Below are positions 14,516 through 20,788 of a DNA stretch of 20,788 bases, piece by piece; the first letter of the stretch is position 1, and every line of letters starts with the position of its first letter. The notes under the pieces were generated by a model. That model was given only the letters and a program-made list of their open reading frames with translations, ran no database searches and had not been told where the DNA came from. Both the position numbers and the translations under genes were made by a program. Source of the DNA: a virus. Location: positions 1-20,788 of IMG/VR virus record IMGVR_UViG_3300032087_006057; one strand, 5' to 3'.

Positions 14516-14901
14516 CAGAAAGTCACCTCAGGGGTCATGGGCGCAAAGCCTGTGCGGTCTTGGCCCGCCAGCGCGCGTAAGTGGTCGCAATATCCGGTGA
14601 TCACCGCGTCGAGAAAGCGATCCCACTCAGTCTCCGTCAGGGTGGCGAGATCGGATTTTCCGATCCTCTCGAGATAGTCTCCCCCCAGTTGGCCGCCGAC
14701 GGTCATCGCCTGCATTTCATTCGAAGTCGTATCAATCATGCCCGACCTCCCGTGGCAGATGTCTTGGCAGGTAAGGCTGCAGAGGTGCTGGCGACTGGTG
14801 TCGCGGCGCGGGTCGCAGACGCCAAAGGCGCGGTCGAACCACCCAAACCCACGAGGTTGCCTGTGGCAGACGGCGCAGAGGCCGGGATCGGATGAGAACA
14901 T
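14515..14901 (-). CDS. DUF6511-like zinc-finger protein
   Basis: A 128-residue protein. Residues 9-49 carry a zinc-finger-like set: C9/C12 in CAVC, then C41 and C45 in CSLTC, around GFGWFD. Residues 55-128 (MIDTTSNEMQAM, then TEWDRFLDAVITGYCDHLRA) resemble DUF6511, a family of unknown function found next to phage primases. Its first 55 codons overlap the helicase 3' end in another frame. A second in-frame ATG at 14739 overlaps the helicase stop (ATGA) and has a strong GGGAGG site 6 bases upstream, giving a 73-residue form without the zinc finger. Which start is used is unclear; both may be. Confidence 0.65.
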   Translation of the reverse strand: MFSSDPGLCAVCHRQPRGFGWFDRAFGVCDPRRDTSRQHLCSLTCQDICHGRSGMIDTTSNEMQAMTVGGQLGGDYLERIGKSDLATLTETEWDRFLDAVITGYCDHLRALAGQDRTGFAPMTPEVTF

Positions 14902-16472
14902 GGATCAAACCTATAGCCAGAGATTTCGACATAGCGGCCAATGGGCCGCAGAGAGATTGTGCTCGGCCGCATAAGCTGACCGACCTGCAAAAGAGCCTCA
15001 TCCACACTGAGCGGCACAGGACACCGCGGCGCACGCTTGCGCCACCAGTCAGCAGCCTTCCGGCGCGCATAGCCCTTGTGCTCAAGACAAACCCATTCGC
15101 TGTAAGTTTTAAGGCCGCAGCTGTAGGTCACTTTGAGCGATGGCGGCCCGCCTCGTTTGTCGTGGCGGCTGTAGGCCACACCGTGGACGGCGAGCCATTC
15201 TTGTTTTGGCGACAGGACCGGCAGCACAGCCGCCGTTGGCGCGATCTTAACCTCACGCTCTGGAAGGACATGGCCGCAATCCGGACAGTCCATGGCAGAG
15301 AGCGCTATGATGCTGTCGCACTTTGGGCAGACCTTTGTTGGCGCCTCCCCTCCACCGCCCTCTCTGGCACGTTTGGGACGCACAAGATCGATCGGACCGT
15401 GACGTTGGACATTGCCCGCAAAGTCAAGAACAAGGCAGTTCTCTTTGCCTGGCGCGAGACGCGTGCCTCGTCCCACCATTTGAACATAGAGCCCCGCAGA
15501 CTTAGTGGGGCGCAGGAGTGCAATCAGATCCACAGCCGGCGCATTAAACCCGGTGGTCAGCACACCCATTGAGGAAAGCGCGCGGATCTCTCCCCGCTTG
15601 AAGGCGGCAATAATGGCGTCCCGCTCGTCCTTCGGCGTGTCGCCAAAGATCGTACGGCAGGTGATACCCCGACGCTCAAATTCCTCGGCGACATGGCAGG
15701 CATGATCCACGCCCGAACAGAAGGCGAGCCAGGACTTACGATCACGCCCCTGTTCCATGATTTCGCTGACCGCAGCGCGGGTGATGGCGGTTTGATCGAC
15801 CGCTGCCGCCAAATCGCGCTGAATATAATCGCCCGCGCGGGTGCCAACCCTTGAGACATCTAATCGCGTGGCAGGTTGTTTTGACACGAGCGGGCACAGA
15901 TACCCAGCATCCATCAAATCCCGCACCGGCGCCTCGAAGGCGATATCCGTAAAAAGCGCGTTCTTACCTTCGTGCAACATGCCGCTGTCGACACGGAACG
16001 GCGTGGCGGTCAGGCCGATCACTTTAAGCGCCGGATTGATCTCCTTGAGCGCCTCAAGGAAGCGCCGATACATCGTGCTCGATGTGCCTGGAATGAGATG
16101 CGCCTCGTCGATCAACACCAAATCCGTGTGACCAATCTCAGCCGCGCGGCGGTGGATCGACTGGATACCTGCAAAGAGGATCTGCGCCCGCGCCTCGCGT
16201 TTGCCCAAGCCCGCTGAGTAAATACCGGCAGGTGCCTCTGGCCAGAGCCCAATCATCTCAGCATGGTTCTGGGCAATCAGCTCACGCACATGGGTCACAA
16301 CCAAAATACGCTGATCAGGCCAGGCCTTTAGAACGCTCTCAATGAAAGATGCGGCCACGAGCGATTTTCCCGCCGCTGTTGGAAGGATTACGATCGGGTT
16401 ACCTGTGTTTTCTCGGAAATAACCGTAGATCGCGCTGATCGCGGCCTGTTGATAGGGACGCAGGGTCAGCAT
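14736..16472 (-). CDS. RadD-like superfamily 2 DNA helicase
   Basis: A 578-residue SF2 helicase, near RadD's 586. Motifs: Walker A LPTAAGKS at 30-37, DEAH at 122-125, TATP at 155-158, and QMVGRGTR (motif VI) at 331-338. A C4 zinc finger follows at C382/C385/C396/C399. It likely unwinds or remodels branched DNA in replication and recombination. A GGAGG site 7 bases upstream supports the ATG. The last 55 residues (after GYRFDPCSH) are Ala/Ser/Thr/Pro-rich and lie over the DUF6511-like gene, so they are probably an overprinted extension, not a domain. Confidence 0.9.
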   Translation of the reverse strand: MLTLRPYQQAAISAIYGYFRENTGNPIVILPTAAGKSLVAASFIESVLKAWPDQRILVVTHVRELIAQNHAEMIGLWPEAPAGIYSAGLGKREARAQILFAGIQSIHRRAAEIGHTDLVLIDEAHLIPGTSSTMYRRFLEALKEINPALKVIGLTATPFRVDSGMLHEGKNALFTDIAFEAPVRDLMDAGYLCPLVSKQPATRLDVSRVGTRAGDYIQRDLAAAVDQTAITRAAVSEIMEQGRDRKSWLAFCSGVDHACHVAEEFERRGITCRTIFGDTPKDERDAIIAAFKRGEIRALSSMGVLTTGFNAPAVDLIALLRPTKSAGLYVQMVGRGTRLAPGKENCLVLDFAGNVQRHGPIDLVRPKRAREGGGGEAPTKVCPKCDSIIALSAMDCPDCGHVLPEREVKIAPTAAVLPVLSPKQEWLAVHGVAYSRHDKRGGPPSLKVTYSCGLKTYSEWVCLEHKGYARRKAADWWRKRAPRCPVPLSVDEALLQVGQLMRPSTISLRPIGRYVEISGYRFDPCSHPIPASAPSATGNLVGLGGSTAPLASATRAATPVASTSAALPAKTSATGGRA

Positions 16473-16759
16473 GGCGCAGCCTCCGAGTGGCGAGCGTCAT
16501 TTGCCCAAGTCGAGCCATCGGCCATACGGTAGGTGACAACATCGTCTTCCGCATCGATGACCTCACCCGGGACAAGATCGGGGATGAAGAGATGGCGCAT
16601 GCAGGCCGCGCGCTGTTCAAGCGCTGACAGCATCCGGTCATGGCGTGCACAATGCCATCCACCTTCAATCGGGGTGGAATGCAGACAGGATCGGCAATTG
16701 ACCGCGGCGCCACCACCTTCGTGACAGAGGGCGTGATGATTGCAGAACCGACACTCAAA
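16466..16759 (-). pseudogene. Disconnected C-terminal part of the Cas4-like nuclease
   Basis: Directly after the TGA at 16762-16760 the same frame stays open for 97 codons and ends in TGA at 16468-16466, overlapping the helicase start. It reads FECRFCNHHALCHEGGG, then NCRSCLHSTP, GWHCARH and later LFIPDLVPGE. The segment has no ATG, GTG or TTG before its cysteine cluster, so it cannot be a separate gene encoding that cluster. Three cysteines (CxxC plus one six later) are the C-terminal iron-sulfur ligands expected for Cas4-like nucleases. It is therefore the lost tail of the upstream gene, joined in ancestors through a codon for Trp. Confidence 0.75.
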
Positions 16760-17410
16760 TCAGACCGGGTCCTCGCTGATCCGCATGGGTGGCTGCTGGG
16801 CGAAGATGATGCGCCCAGCTTTCTCGAGGAGGCGTTCGGCCATTGCGCTGTCGGCCTCAATGCGCTCGATATGCAACGCATCACTGTCCTTGCAGACCGC
16901 CACATAGAGCGCGCGGGTGATGCCCGTCAGATGCATGTAGATCTGCATTTGGGCTGCGTGCTGTGGTTTGGCCACGACCACACCCTTGGCGCTCAGCTCC
17001 TTGAAGCTCTTGAGCCCATGCGTTTTGAACTCCAGCACATGCCAGGTCTTCGGCGCCTCAAGAAGGCCAGTGGCCACCCCATCGAGCGAGCCACCAAAAT
17101 GCCCGCCATGAGCCTCAACCCGGAACTGGCGACCGGTTTCAGGATCGACCTCGAGTACCGTTGCCCCGGTGGCGCGCAGATTGCGCACGAGACGGTCCTC
17201 TTCCAGCTGGCCGGTCTCAAAAAGGCGCAACAGACGGCCAGAATGGCGCGAGGGTGTCACCCAGCGGAAATCGTACCAGAGCGCACGGGCGCAAGACTTA
17301 CCAATAATCGAGGCCCCAAGGTGATCGCGGAACCCATCGCCCTGGCGGGCCTCATAATCAGCATAAATCGCGGCCAGCGTCGGTGTGGGGGCTTCGGGTA
17401 GCTCAGCCAT
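16760..17410 (-). CDS. Cas4-like PD-(D/E)XK nuclease, truncated by in-frame TGA
   Basis: A 216-residue product when read from ATG 17410 (217 from a GTG one codon upstream). It carries the nuclease core: Asp111 in GGSLDG and Glu128-x-Lys130 in VLEFKTH (numbered from the GTG). Cys41 in KSCARALWYDFRW is the single N-terminal cysteine that Cas4/AddB-type nucleases pair with three C-terminal ones. Those three lie just beyond the TGA, so the short protein should lack its cluster. Intact length would be about 314-315. The ATG overlaps the preceding stop (TGATG) and has a GGGGAGGGG site. Expected role is processing DNA ends for the Sak4/DUF669 system. Confidence 0.82.
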   Translation of the reverse strand: MAELPEAPTPTLAAIYADYEARQGDGFRDHLGASIIGKSCARALWYDFRWVTPSRHSGRLLRLFETGQLEEDRLVRNLRATGATVLEVDPETGRQFRVEAHGGHFGGSLDGVATGLLEAPKTWHVLEFKTHGLKSFKELSAKGVVVAKPQHAAQMQIYMHLTGITRALYVAVCKDSDALHIERIEADSAMAERLLEKAGRIIFAQQPPMRISEDPV

Positions 17411-17772
17411 CACAACCCCTCCCCTTTGGCTCTCTCTCGAGCCTCGGCCAAAATGTTGTCCCAGGTCTCAGGGTCATGGCGGTCGCGCAGCACGCCAATC
17501 AGCGCGTCTTTAAACGTTTCGCGTCGGCGTCGGCCTGTGCCTTGCGCCAAAAGCTCAGCCCGCTCACGGCTCAAATGCCGAAGTGCGGTACGCGCACGGT
17601 GGAACCAGTCTGGATCGATAGGCTTTTGGCCACGCTGCCGTGCCAAATCGGCCGTCGCGATCTGGGTACGGATCTTGGAAATGGCATCATCAAGTTCGAT
17701 CAATCGGCCTTGAGCATCAGACAAGCCGGGGCCGATCGCGGCCAGAGAAGCCGCGTTGGTCATGTCAGTCAT
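17410..17772 (-). CDS. Hypothetical phage protein
   Basis: A 120-residue helical, charged protein: MTDMTNAASLAAIGPGLSDA then a likely coiled helix (RLIELDDAISKIRTQIA, about 28-45). It continues with WFHRARTALRHLSRERAELL and a basic RRRRETF patch. The start at 17772 is set by a GAGG site 8 bases upstream; the open frame continues to 17967 but that part is over the DUF669 gene and Arg/Pro-rich. Its stop overlaps the nuclease ATG, so it belongs to the recombination operon. No family recognised; helical and basic character would fit a DNA-associated accessory protein. Confidence 0.7.
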   Translation of the reverse strand: MTDMTNAASLAAIGPGLSDAQGRLIELDDAISKIRTQIATADLARQRGQKPIDPDWFHRARTALRHLSRERAELLAQGTGRRRRETFKDALIGVLRDRHDPETWDNILAEARERAKGEGL

Positions 17773-17796
17773 TAAACTATCCTCAAATGGGGTCCT

Positions 17797-17830
17797 GCGC
17801 TGCCCCGTCACGCGAGGCGCAAGGCAGCGC
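17797..17830. repeat. Inverted repeat between DUF669 and the next gene
   Basis: GCGCTGCC at 17797-17804 and GGCAGCGC at 17823-17830 pair perfectly over 8 bases with an 18-base, GC-rich loop. It lies in the 64-base gap after the DUF669 stop. No T-run follows, so it is not a standard terminator; it may affect RNA stability or partial termination within the operon. Confidence 0.4.
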
Positions 17831-17836
17831 GATGGA

Positions 17837-18328
17837 TCAGCCCTTCTTGTTCCAGGGTGCCGCGGCCATTTTCGGGGGCGCTGAAGACACAGACGGTGAC
17901 GCAGCAGTGCGAGCTGCCGAGGTCGCCCCCTTGTCAGGCGGCAAATAGGCAATCGCGTTGCTCTCACCGTAGCCGTTCTTGGGTGGCCTAATTTTGACCT
18001 GGATCGTCATCGGAATGAGGTGCAGCTCCTCACTGTCACTGACATGCATCCGCCCCGTGGCATGGCAGATGGCCGAGAGCGTGCGCTGCGCGATTTCCAC
18101 AGTGGTCGGGTTCGGGTTCACCAAGTTCAGTTGATCGAAGATTTTCCGACCCTGTTGCTCCCCCTCAAGAATATCAATCATCAGCCACAAGAACTGACCC
18201 ATACCGTTCTTGGTGACGCGCATTTCACTTTCAACGATCTGGGCGCGATAGGTGCCGGCCGGCAGAAGCTCATAAGCGGTGGTGGGCTCAATGCTGGTCG
18301 CATCAAAGGACGTATCGAAACGTGCCAT
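17837..18328 (-). CDS. DUF669-family recombination accessory protein
   Basis: A 163-residue protein resembling DUF669 (PF05037), found beside phage recombinases. The core is residues 1-130: MARFDTSFDATSIEPTTAYE, LLPAGTYRAQIVESE, then QFLWLMIDILEGEQQGRKIF and IAQRTLSAICHATG. The tail (130-163) is Ala/Ser/Pro-rich and ends APWNKKG, similar in style to flexible tails of single-strand binding proteins. It may coat or handle single-stranded DNA for the Sak4 protein; that is inference. An AAAGGA site 7 bases upstream fixes the start. Confidence 0.83.
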   Translation of the reverse strand: MARFDTSFDATSIEPTTAYELLPAGTYRAQIVESEMRVTKNGMGQFLWLMIDILEGEQQGRKIFDQLNLVNPNPTTVEIAQRTLSAICHATGRMHVSDSEELHLIPMTIQVKIRPPKNGYGESNAIAYLPPDKGATSAARTAASPSVSSAPPKMAAAPWNKKG

Positions 18329-18349
18329 GGTTTTATCCTTTCAAAGTAA

Positions 18350-19096
18350 TCATTCAGGTTGGGGCATGGCTGCGAGGAACTCTGACCACTCAAGCGGCAG
18401 GGTGTCCGGCAGGCCGTAACGGTTCTTGGCAAGGTATGCGGGGCGCTCTTCGGTGTGCATGACACGCGCGCCGGACCCGAGCGCCCGAGTCACCTTCTTG
18501 TTGAAGCCAACGTCGGATTTGGCGACCGAGATCTGGTAATTGGCGAAGAGCACGACGTCCGAATGCTCCTGCAAAAGCGCCGAAGCACGGGTCTGCAGCT
18601 TGATCACATAGCGATCGTAGGGCTCGTGCTCGGGACTGTCGAAGCGCTTGATGTCGGTATGGGCGATCTGGATGACCACCATGCCTTTCTGGTCCCGAAG
18701 CGCGTTCAGCTTATCGAGATAGTCCCGCCAAACCGTCAGGGCCTCAGCATAACCCTTGCCAAACCCCGGCGCCTCGATGTTGACCCAAGAATTGCGCCGA
18801 CAAGCCTCAGCCCAGATCAGAGGCTCCAGCCAGTCAACGCTATCGATGACCACCGTGCCAAAGTCATGGTCTTCCATCAGGAGCGCATCGAGGGCTTCCG
18901 CCACTTCTGCATAGCTCGTCGCCAGCGGAAAATGCGGCACCTGAAGCTTCCCAAGGCCATCCTCGGTCATAACAAATACCGGCCGGTCAGAGGCCGCCGC
19001 AAAGGTCGACTTACCGACGCCCGCGACACCGTGGATCAAGATGCGCGGCGGGGTCAGCGTGACCGCAGAGCGCAGAGATGCGAGAGAGATCGCCAT
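18350..19096 (-). CDS. Sak4-like RecA-fold ATPase (AAA_24)
   Basis: A 248-residue P-loop ATPase of the phage nucleotide-binding family, related to Sak4 annealing/recombination proteins. Walker A is GVAGVGKST at 23-31 and Walker B TVVIDS at 81-86 with Asp85. Later hallmarks are VVIQIAHTDIKRFDSPEHEP and a Lys/Arg-rich segment near 200-225. It would pair single-stranded DNA with homologous targets, with the DUF669 protein as partner. Its ATG overlaps the preceding stop (TGATG). Length and motif order fit the family. Confidence 0.88.
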   Translation of the reverse strand: MAISLASLRSAVTLTPPRILIHGVAGVGKSTFAAASDRPVFVMTEDGLGKLQVPHFPLATSYAEVAEALDALLMEDHDFGTVVIDSVDWLEPLIWAEACRRNSWVNIEAPGFGKGYAEALTVWRDYLDKLNALRDQKGMVVIQIAHTDIKRFDSPEHEPYDRYVIKLQTRASALLQEHSDVVLFANYQISVAKSDVGFNKKVTRALGSGARVMHTEERPAYLAKNRYGLPDTLPLEWSEFLAAMPQPE

Positions 19097-19581
19097 CAGC
19101 GCACCTCACCGGATTGCAACGTGACCTTCAGCGCACCCACTTTCACCGTCCGTGCCGGCTCAAATCCCTTTCGCCAGGCCTCTGGCAGGGCACCGTATTT
19201 GCGCTCCGTAATAGACAGCTTGGTTTCAATGAACTCGGCAGGATCTTCGCCCGTCGCTGCCAAATTCTGCGCCATCAGCGCCAGTTTTTCTTGATCCCAC
19301 TCAACGCGCTTGGGCAGGTCGGCGATGACCGTGTAGTCGCCATCATCTAAGCGCACAGTGCCAGTGTCTTTGCCTAAAGCCTCACGCGCCTCTGCGGCTC
19401 GGGTAGCGTATCGCACCTCTAGGCCCGAGCCAAAGCGCGCAATTGCAGCACGAAGCTGGCTCTGCGCATGGGTCAATTCCGCTTGCAAGCTGGCCAGCAA
19501 CTCGACCGGCATCATGGCCAGTTCGCCTGCCGGCAAGTTCAACATATCATCCACACTTGGGATGTTCTTAGGGTAGGTCAT
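19096..19581 (-). CDS. Hypothetical protein preceding Sak4
   Basis: A 161-residue soluble, helical protein: MTYPKNIPSVDDMLNLPAGE, a likely coiled coil (LLASLQAELTHAQSQLRAAI, about 28-50), and a basic end with KVGALKVTLQSGEVR. An AAAGGA site 6 bases upstream sets ATG 19581; the open frame extends to 19761 over the neighbouring gene and is rejected there. The stop overlaps the Sak4 start, so the products are probably made together. I have seen similar proteins beside Sak4 genes but can give no function. Confidence 0.75.
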   Translation of the reverse strand: MTYPKNIPSVDDMLNLPAGELAMMPVELLASLQAELTHAQSQLRAAIARFGSGLEVRYATRAAEAREALGKDTGTVRLDDGDYTVIADLPKRVEWDQEKLALMAQNLAATGEDPAEFIETKLSITERKYGALPEAWRKGFEPARTVKVGALKVTLQSGEVR

Positions 19582-19591
19582 GGTCGTCCTT

Positions 19592-19921
19592 TCAGGGAAA
19601 AATCGATAGTGCGGCCTCATTGGCTCGCCTTTGGTGATGGGTAGGTTTGGAGGTCTCTGGAGGCCGGATGATGGCGCGGTACTCAAAGTGGTCCGGGCCC
19701 AAGCGGGACTGCACGAGATGAACGAGGTTCTTCTCTGACGCGCGCCAGGCCGCCTCCGCAATCAAACGCAATCGGCTTTGATCTCTCGGAAGCAGCTTTG
19801 ACACCGGTGGTGAGGTATCGACCGCCAAGAAGCCCTGGTGATAGCTGAGCACTGATCCCGGCTTGGCCATCGACAGCCACGCCAAAAACCCAAGATCGTC
19901 CTCGACCTGCGGGACCATCAT
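19592..19921 (-). CDS. Hypothetical small phage protein
   Basis: A 109-residue protein with core FLAWLSMAKPGSVLSYHQGF and later VHLVQSRLGPDHFEYRAI, followed by a short basic tail. Its first ATG overlaps the stop of the excisionase-like gene (ATGA); a second ATG follows at once. Similar small proteins occur at the start of rhodobacterial prophage early operons. Function unknown. It leads the recombination genes and is likely translated together with the HTH protein. Confidence 0.7.
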   Translation of the reverse strand: MMVPQVEDDLGFLAWLSMAKPGSVLSYHQGFLAVDTSPPVSKLLPRDQSRLRLIAEAAWRASEKNLVHLVQSRLGPDHFEYRAIIRPPETSKPTHHQRRANEAALSIFP

Positions 19922-20127
19922 GCGACCCGCGTCTCAGGATCTGCTTCGCTCGAACGCAAACAGGCCTGCTCAAAGGCCACGATATCCTCCAAGCGGTAGA
20001 TCACCCGGCCGCCGAGTTTCATGAAGGATGGGCCCTCACCCGTCCAACGCCAGCGCTCTAAAGTTCGGTGAGAAATCGCCCAGCGTCGGGCCAGCTCTTT
20101 TTGTGTAAAACAGGTCTTTCCTTGCAT
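19918..20127 (-). CDS. AlpA/excisionase-like HTH protein
   Basis: A 69-residue DNA-binding protein of the MerR/AlpA-excisionase type. Residues 6-27 (CFTQKELARRWAISHRTLER) form the helix-turn-helix, followed by the wing (SFMKLGGRVIYRLEDI) and a short helix. Such proteins direct excision or regulate the early operon. It leads the leftward gene string. The ribosome site AGAGGA, about 9 bases upstream, lies inside an inverted repeat, so translation may be controlled. Confidence 0.85.
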   Translation of the reverse strand: MQGKTCFTQKELARRWAISHRTLERWRWTGEGPSFMKLGGRVIYRLEDIVAFEQACLRSSEADPETRVA

Positions 20128-20134
20128 CGTTTAA

Positions 20135-20161
20135 ATCCTCTCGTGATGACCAGGAGAGGAT
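20135..20161 (-). promoter_or_regulatory. Hairpin that can mask the alpA-like ribosome site
   Basis: Perfect 8-base arms ATCCTCTC (20135-20142) and GAGAGGAT (20154-20161) enclose 11 bases. In the leftward RNA the second arm (GAGAGGAT) contains the ribosome site of the excisionase-like gene. It may sequester that site or act as an operator; both are inferred from sequence only. Confidence 0.5.
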
Positions 20162-20196
20162 GCGAAACTTTGCGGAGGGATGTCGTCGGGAGCGCA

Positions 20197-20306
20197 GGGG
20201 GATCCGGAGTGGGATGCGCGTCAGCGAGGTTTAAAGGGCTTTCATGCAAAGAGGGGGAGGCGCATCCCGCAGCCATCCCCCTCTCATCCCCCTGCGGATC
20301 CCGCAG
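20197..20306. repeat. GC-rich cluster of nested repeats upstream of the early operon
   Basis: Several repeats lie in the gap before the early genes. GGGGGAT...GGGATGCGC (20197-20219) pairs imperfectly with 20260-20281. AGAGGGGGA (20250-20258) pairs with TCCCCCTCT (20276-20284). CTGCGG/CCGCAG (20292-20306) forms a tight stem. The 11-base ATCCCGCAGCC occurs twice (from 20264 and 20298). No T-run follows, so these are not ordinary terminators. They could be binding sites for the HTH protein or part of an attachment region. Confidence 0.45.
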
Positions 20307-20326
20307 CCCTCAGTCAGCGCACCTCA

Positions 20327-20788
20327 TCAGCCCGCGCGCAGGCGATAATTCCCGCGACCATCCGACTGAATCAGGTCCCGCCAGCCCGGCTTGGATTTGA
20401 ACACATCCAGCATCTTTAGACTGCGCGACCCCGCTTGAGACAGGATCAGCTTACCGTTTTGCCAGGGCTGACCCACCTCTGTCGCGTGATGCAAGACCCG
20501 CACCACCTCCGCCTGGATCGGACCAAACTGAAAGTACTGACCGCAAAAGCGGATTTCTCGATAACCATTGGCCGAAATGAAGGTCCGTTCGGGCTCCTTG
20601 GGCTCCCCTGAATGAAACCCTTTGCGCACCTCAAAATGATCTCTGACCGATCGGCGCATCAGCAAATCCCCAATGACCGCGTAATGCCCCTCATGGGTAT
20701 CCGGGAGGGCCGCATACCCGTTCGCCCCCAGTCTAAACTCCTGCAAATAGGCCTCGCCCGACCGAAAGAGATGAAACACATCATCCGC
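20327..20788 (-). CDS. Hypothetical protein with C-terminal winged-helix-like region, 5' end off the window
   Basis: The frame is open to the right edge, so the true start may lie outside; 153 codons are visible. A GTG at 20779 is the only early start codon in view. The sequence FHLFRSGEAYLQEFRLGANG leads to VRDHFEVRKGFHSGEPKEP and ISANGYREIRFCGQYFQFGP. The end (about 90-150), VLHHATEVGQPWQNGKLILS followed by WRDLIQSDGRGNYRL, resembles a small winged helix ending in a GxYRL motif. It may bind DNA. Function unknown; no family named with confidence. Confidence 0.6.
   Translation of the reverse strand, partial: ADDVFHLFRSGEAYLQEFRLGANGYAALPDTHEGHYAVIGDLLMRRSVRDHFEVRKGFHSGEPKEPERTFISANGYREIRFCGQYFQFGPIQAEVVRVLHHATEVGQPWQNGKLILSQAGSRSLKMLDVFKSKPGWRDLIQSDGRGNYRLRAG

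Noticed and set aside
13571-14677. 368-codon open frame on the plus strand
   Set aside because: It lies opposite the primase-polymerase gene, whose motifs are clear. Its composition is what a GC-rich antisense frame gives, and it has no recognisable domain.
14892-15572. 226-codon plus-strand frame
   Set aside because: It is antisense to the helicase and has no domain or ribosome site that I could support.
16399-16905. 168-codon minus-strand frame between nuclease and helicase
   Set aside because: It overlaps the Cys-rich continuation of the nuclease in another frame and is Ser/Arg-rich without motifs; the nuclease frame is far more protein-like.
18455-19294. 279-codon plus-strand frame
   Set aside because: It is antisense to the Sak4-like gene and its neighbour and shows no domain; the minus-strand genes have motifs, ribosome sites and coupled ends.
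1-20788. CRISPR array, tRNA or rRNA genes, insertion sequence, integrase
   Set aside because: No regularly spaced repeats, no cloverleaf-like sequence, no transposase or integrase motifs were seen on either strand; a weak tRNA-like fold could still be missed by eye.

Overview
The window reads as part of a lambdoid-type tailed phage, most likely an integrated prophage of an alphaproteobacterium. The GC-rich composition, the DUF6362- and DUF6511-type proteins, the ParB-domain methyltransferase and the phage ClpP-like prohead protease together suggest the Rhodobacterales; this host assignment is an inference from gene content. No integrase, repressor, tail or lysis gene is visible, so whether it is integrated cannot be settled from this window. 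Almost all genes are on the minus strand, so transcription runs from right to left.

Right end (about 20788 to 14515), early recombination and replication genes: an edge-truncated protein with a possible winged-helix end, an excisionase/AlpA-like HTH protein, two small unknowns, a Sak4-type RecA-like ATPase, a DUF669 protein, an unknown, a Cas4-like PD-(D/E)XK nuclease, a RadD-like SF2 helicase, a DUF6511-like zinc-finger protein and a large primase-polymerase/ATPase. Many of these are coupled by overlapping stop and start codons. The nuclease is broken by an in-frame TGA exactly where the reading frame would continue into the remaining iron-sulfur-type cysteines.

Centre (about 12193 to 7055): an AT-rich stretch next to an alternating purine-pyrimidine tract (possible origin), a RuvC-like resolvase, a small unknown and a DUF6362 protein closed by an intrinsic terminator. 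An independent AbrB-Doc toxin-antitoxin unit follows with its own promoter. After a gap of about 450 bases with a long hairpin come a ParB-like/DNA methyltransferase fusion and an HtpX-like membrane protease, the latter an unexpected cargo gene.

Left end (7054 to 1), head module in lambda order: terminase small subunit (Nu1-like), terminase large subunit (GpA-like), gpW-like joining protein, portal, ClpP-like protease with a possible scaffold tail, decoration protein D, major capsid protein E, and the first codons of a probable FII-like protein. Between the large terminase and gpW lies an oppositely oriented orphan HigA-like antitoxin. Just upstream, a 28-codon remnant of its RelE/HigB-type toxin survives, together with a promoter carrying a perfect palindrome.

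The region is mostly a recognisable phage genome. The parts most worth a second look are the interrupted nuclease, the eroded toxin-antitoxin locus, the HtpX cargo, the overprinted helicase/DUF6511 junction, and several uncharacterised regulatory hairpins.
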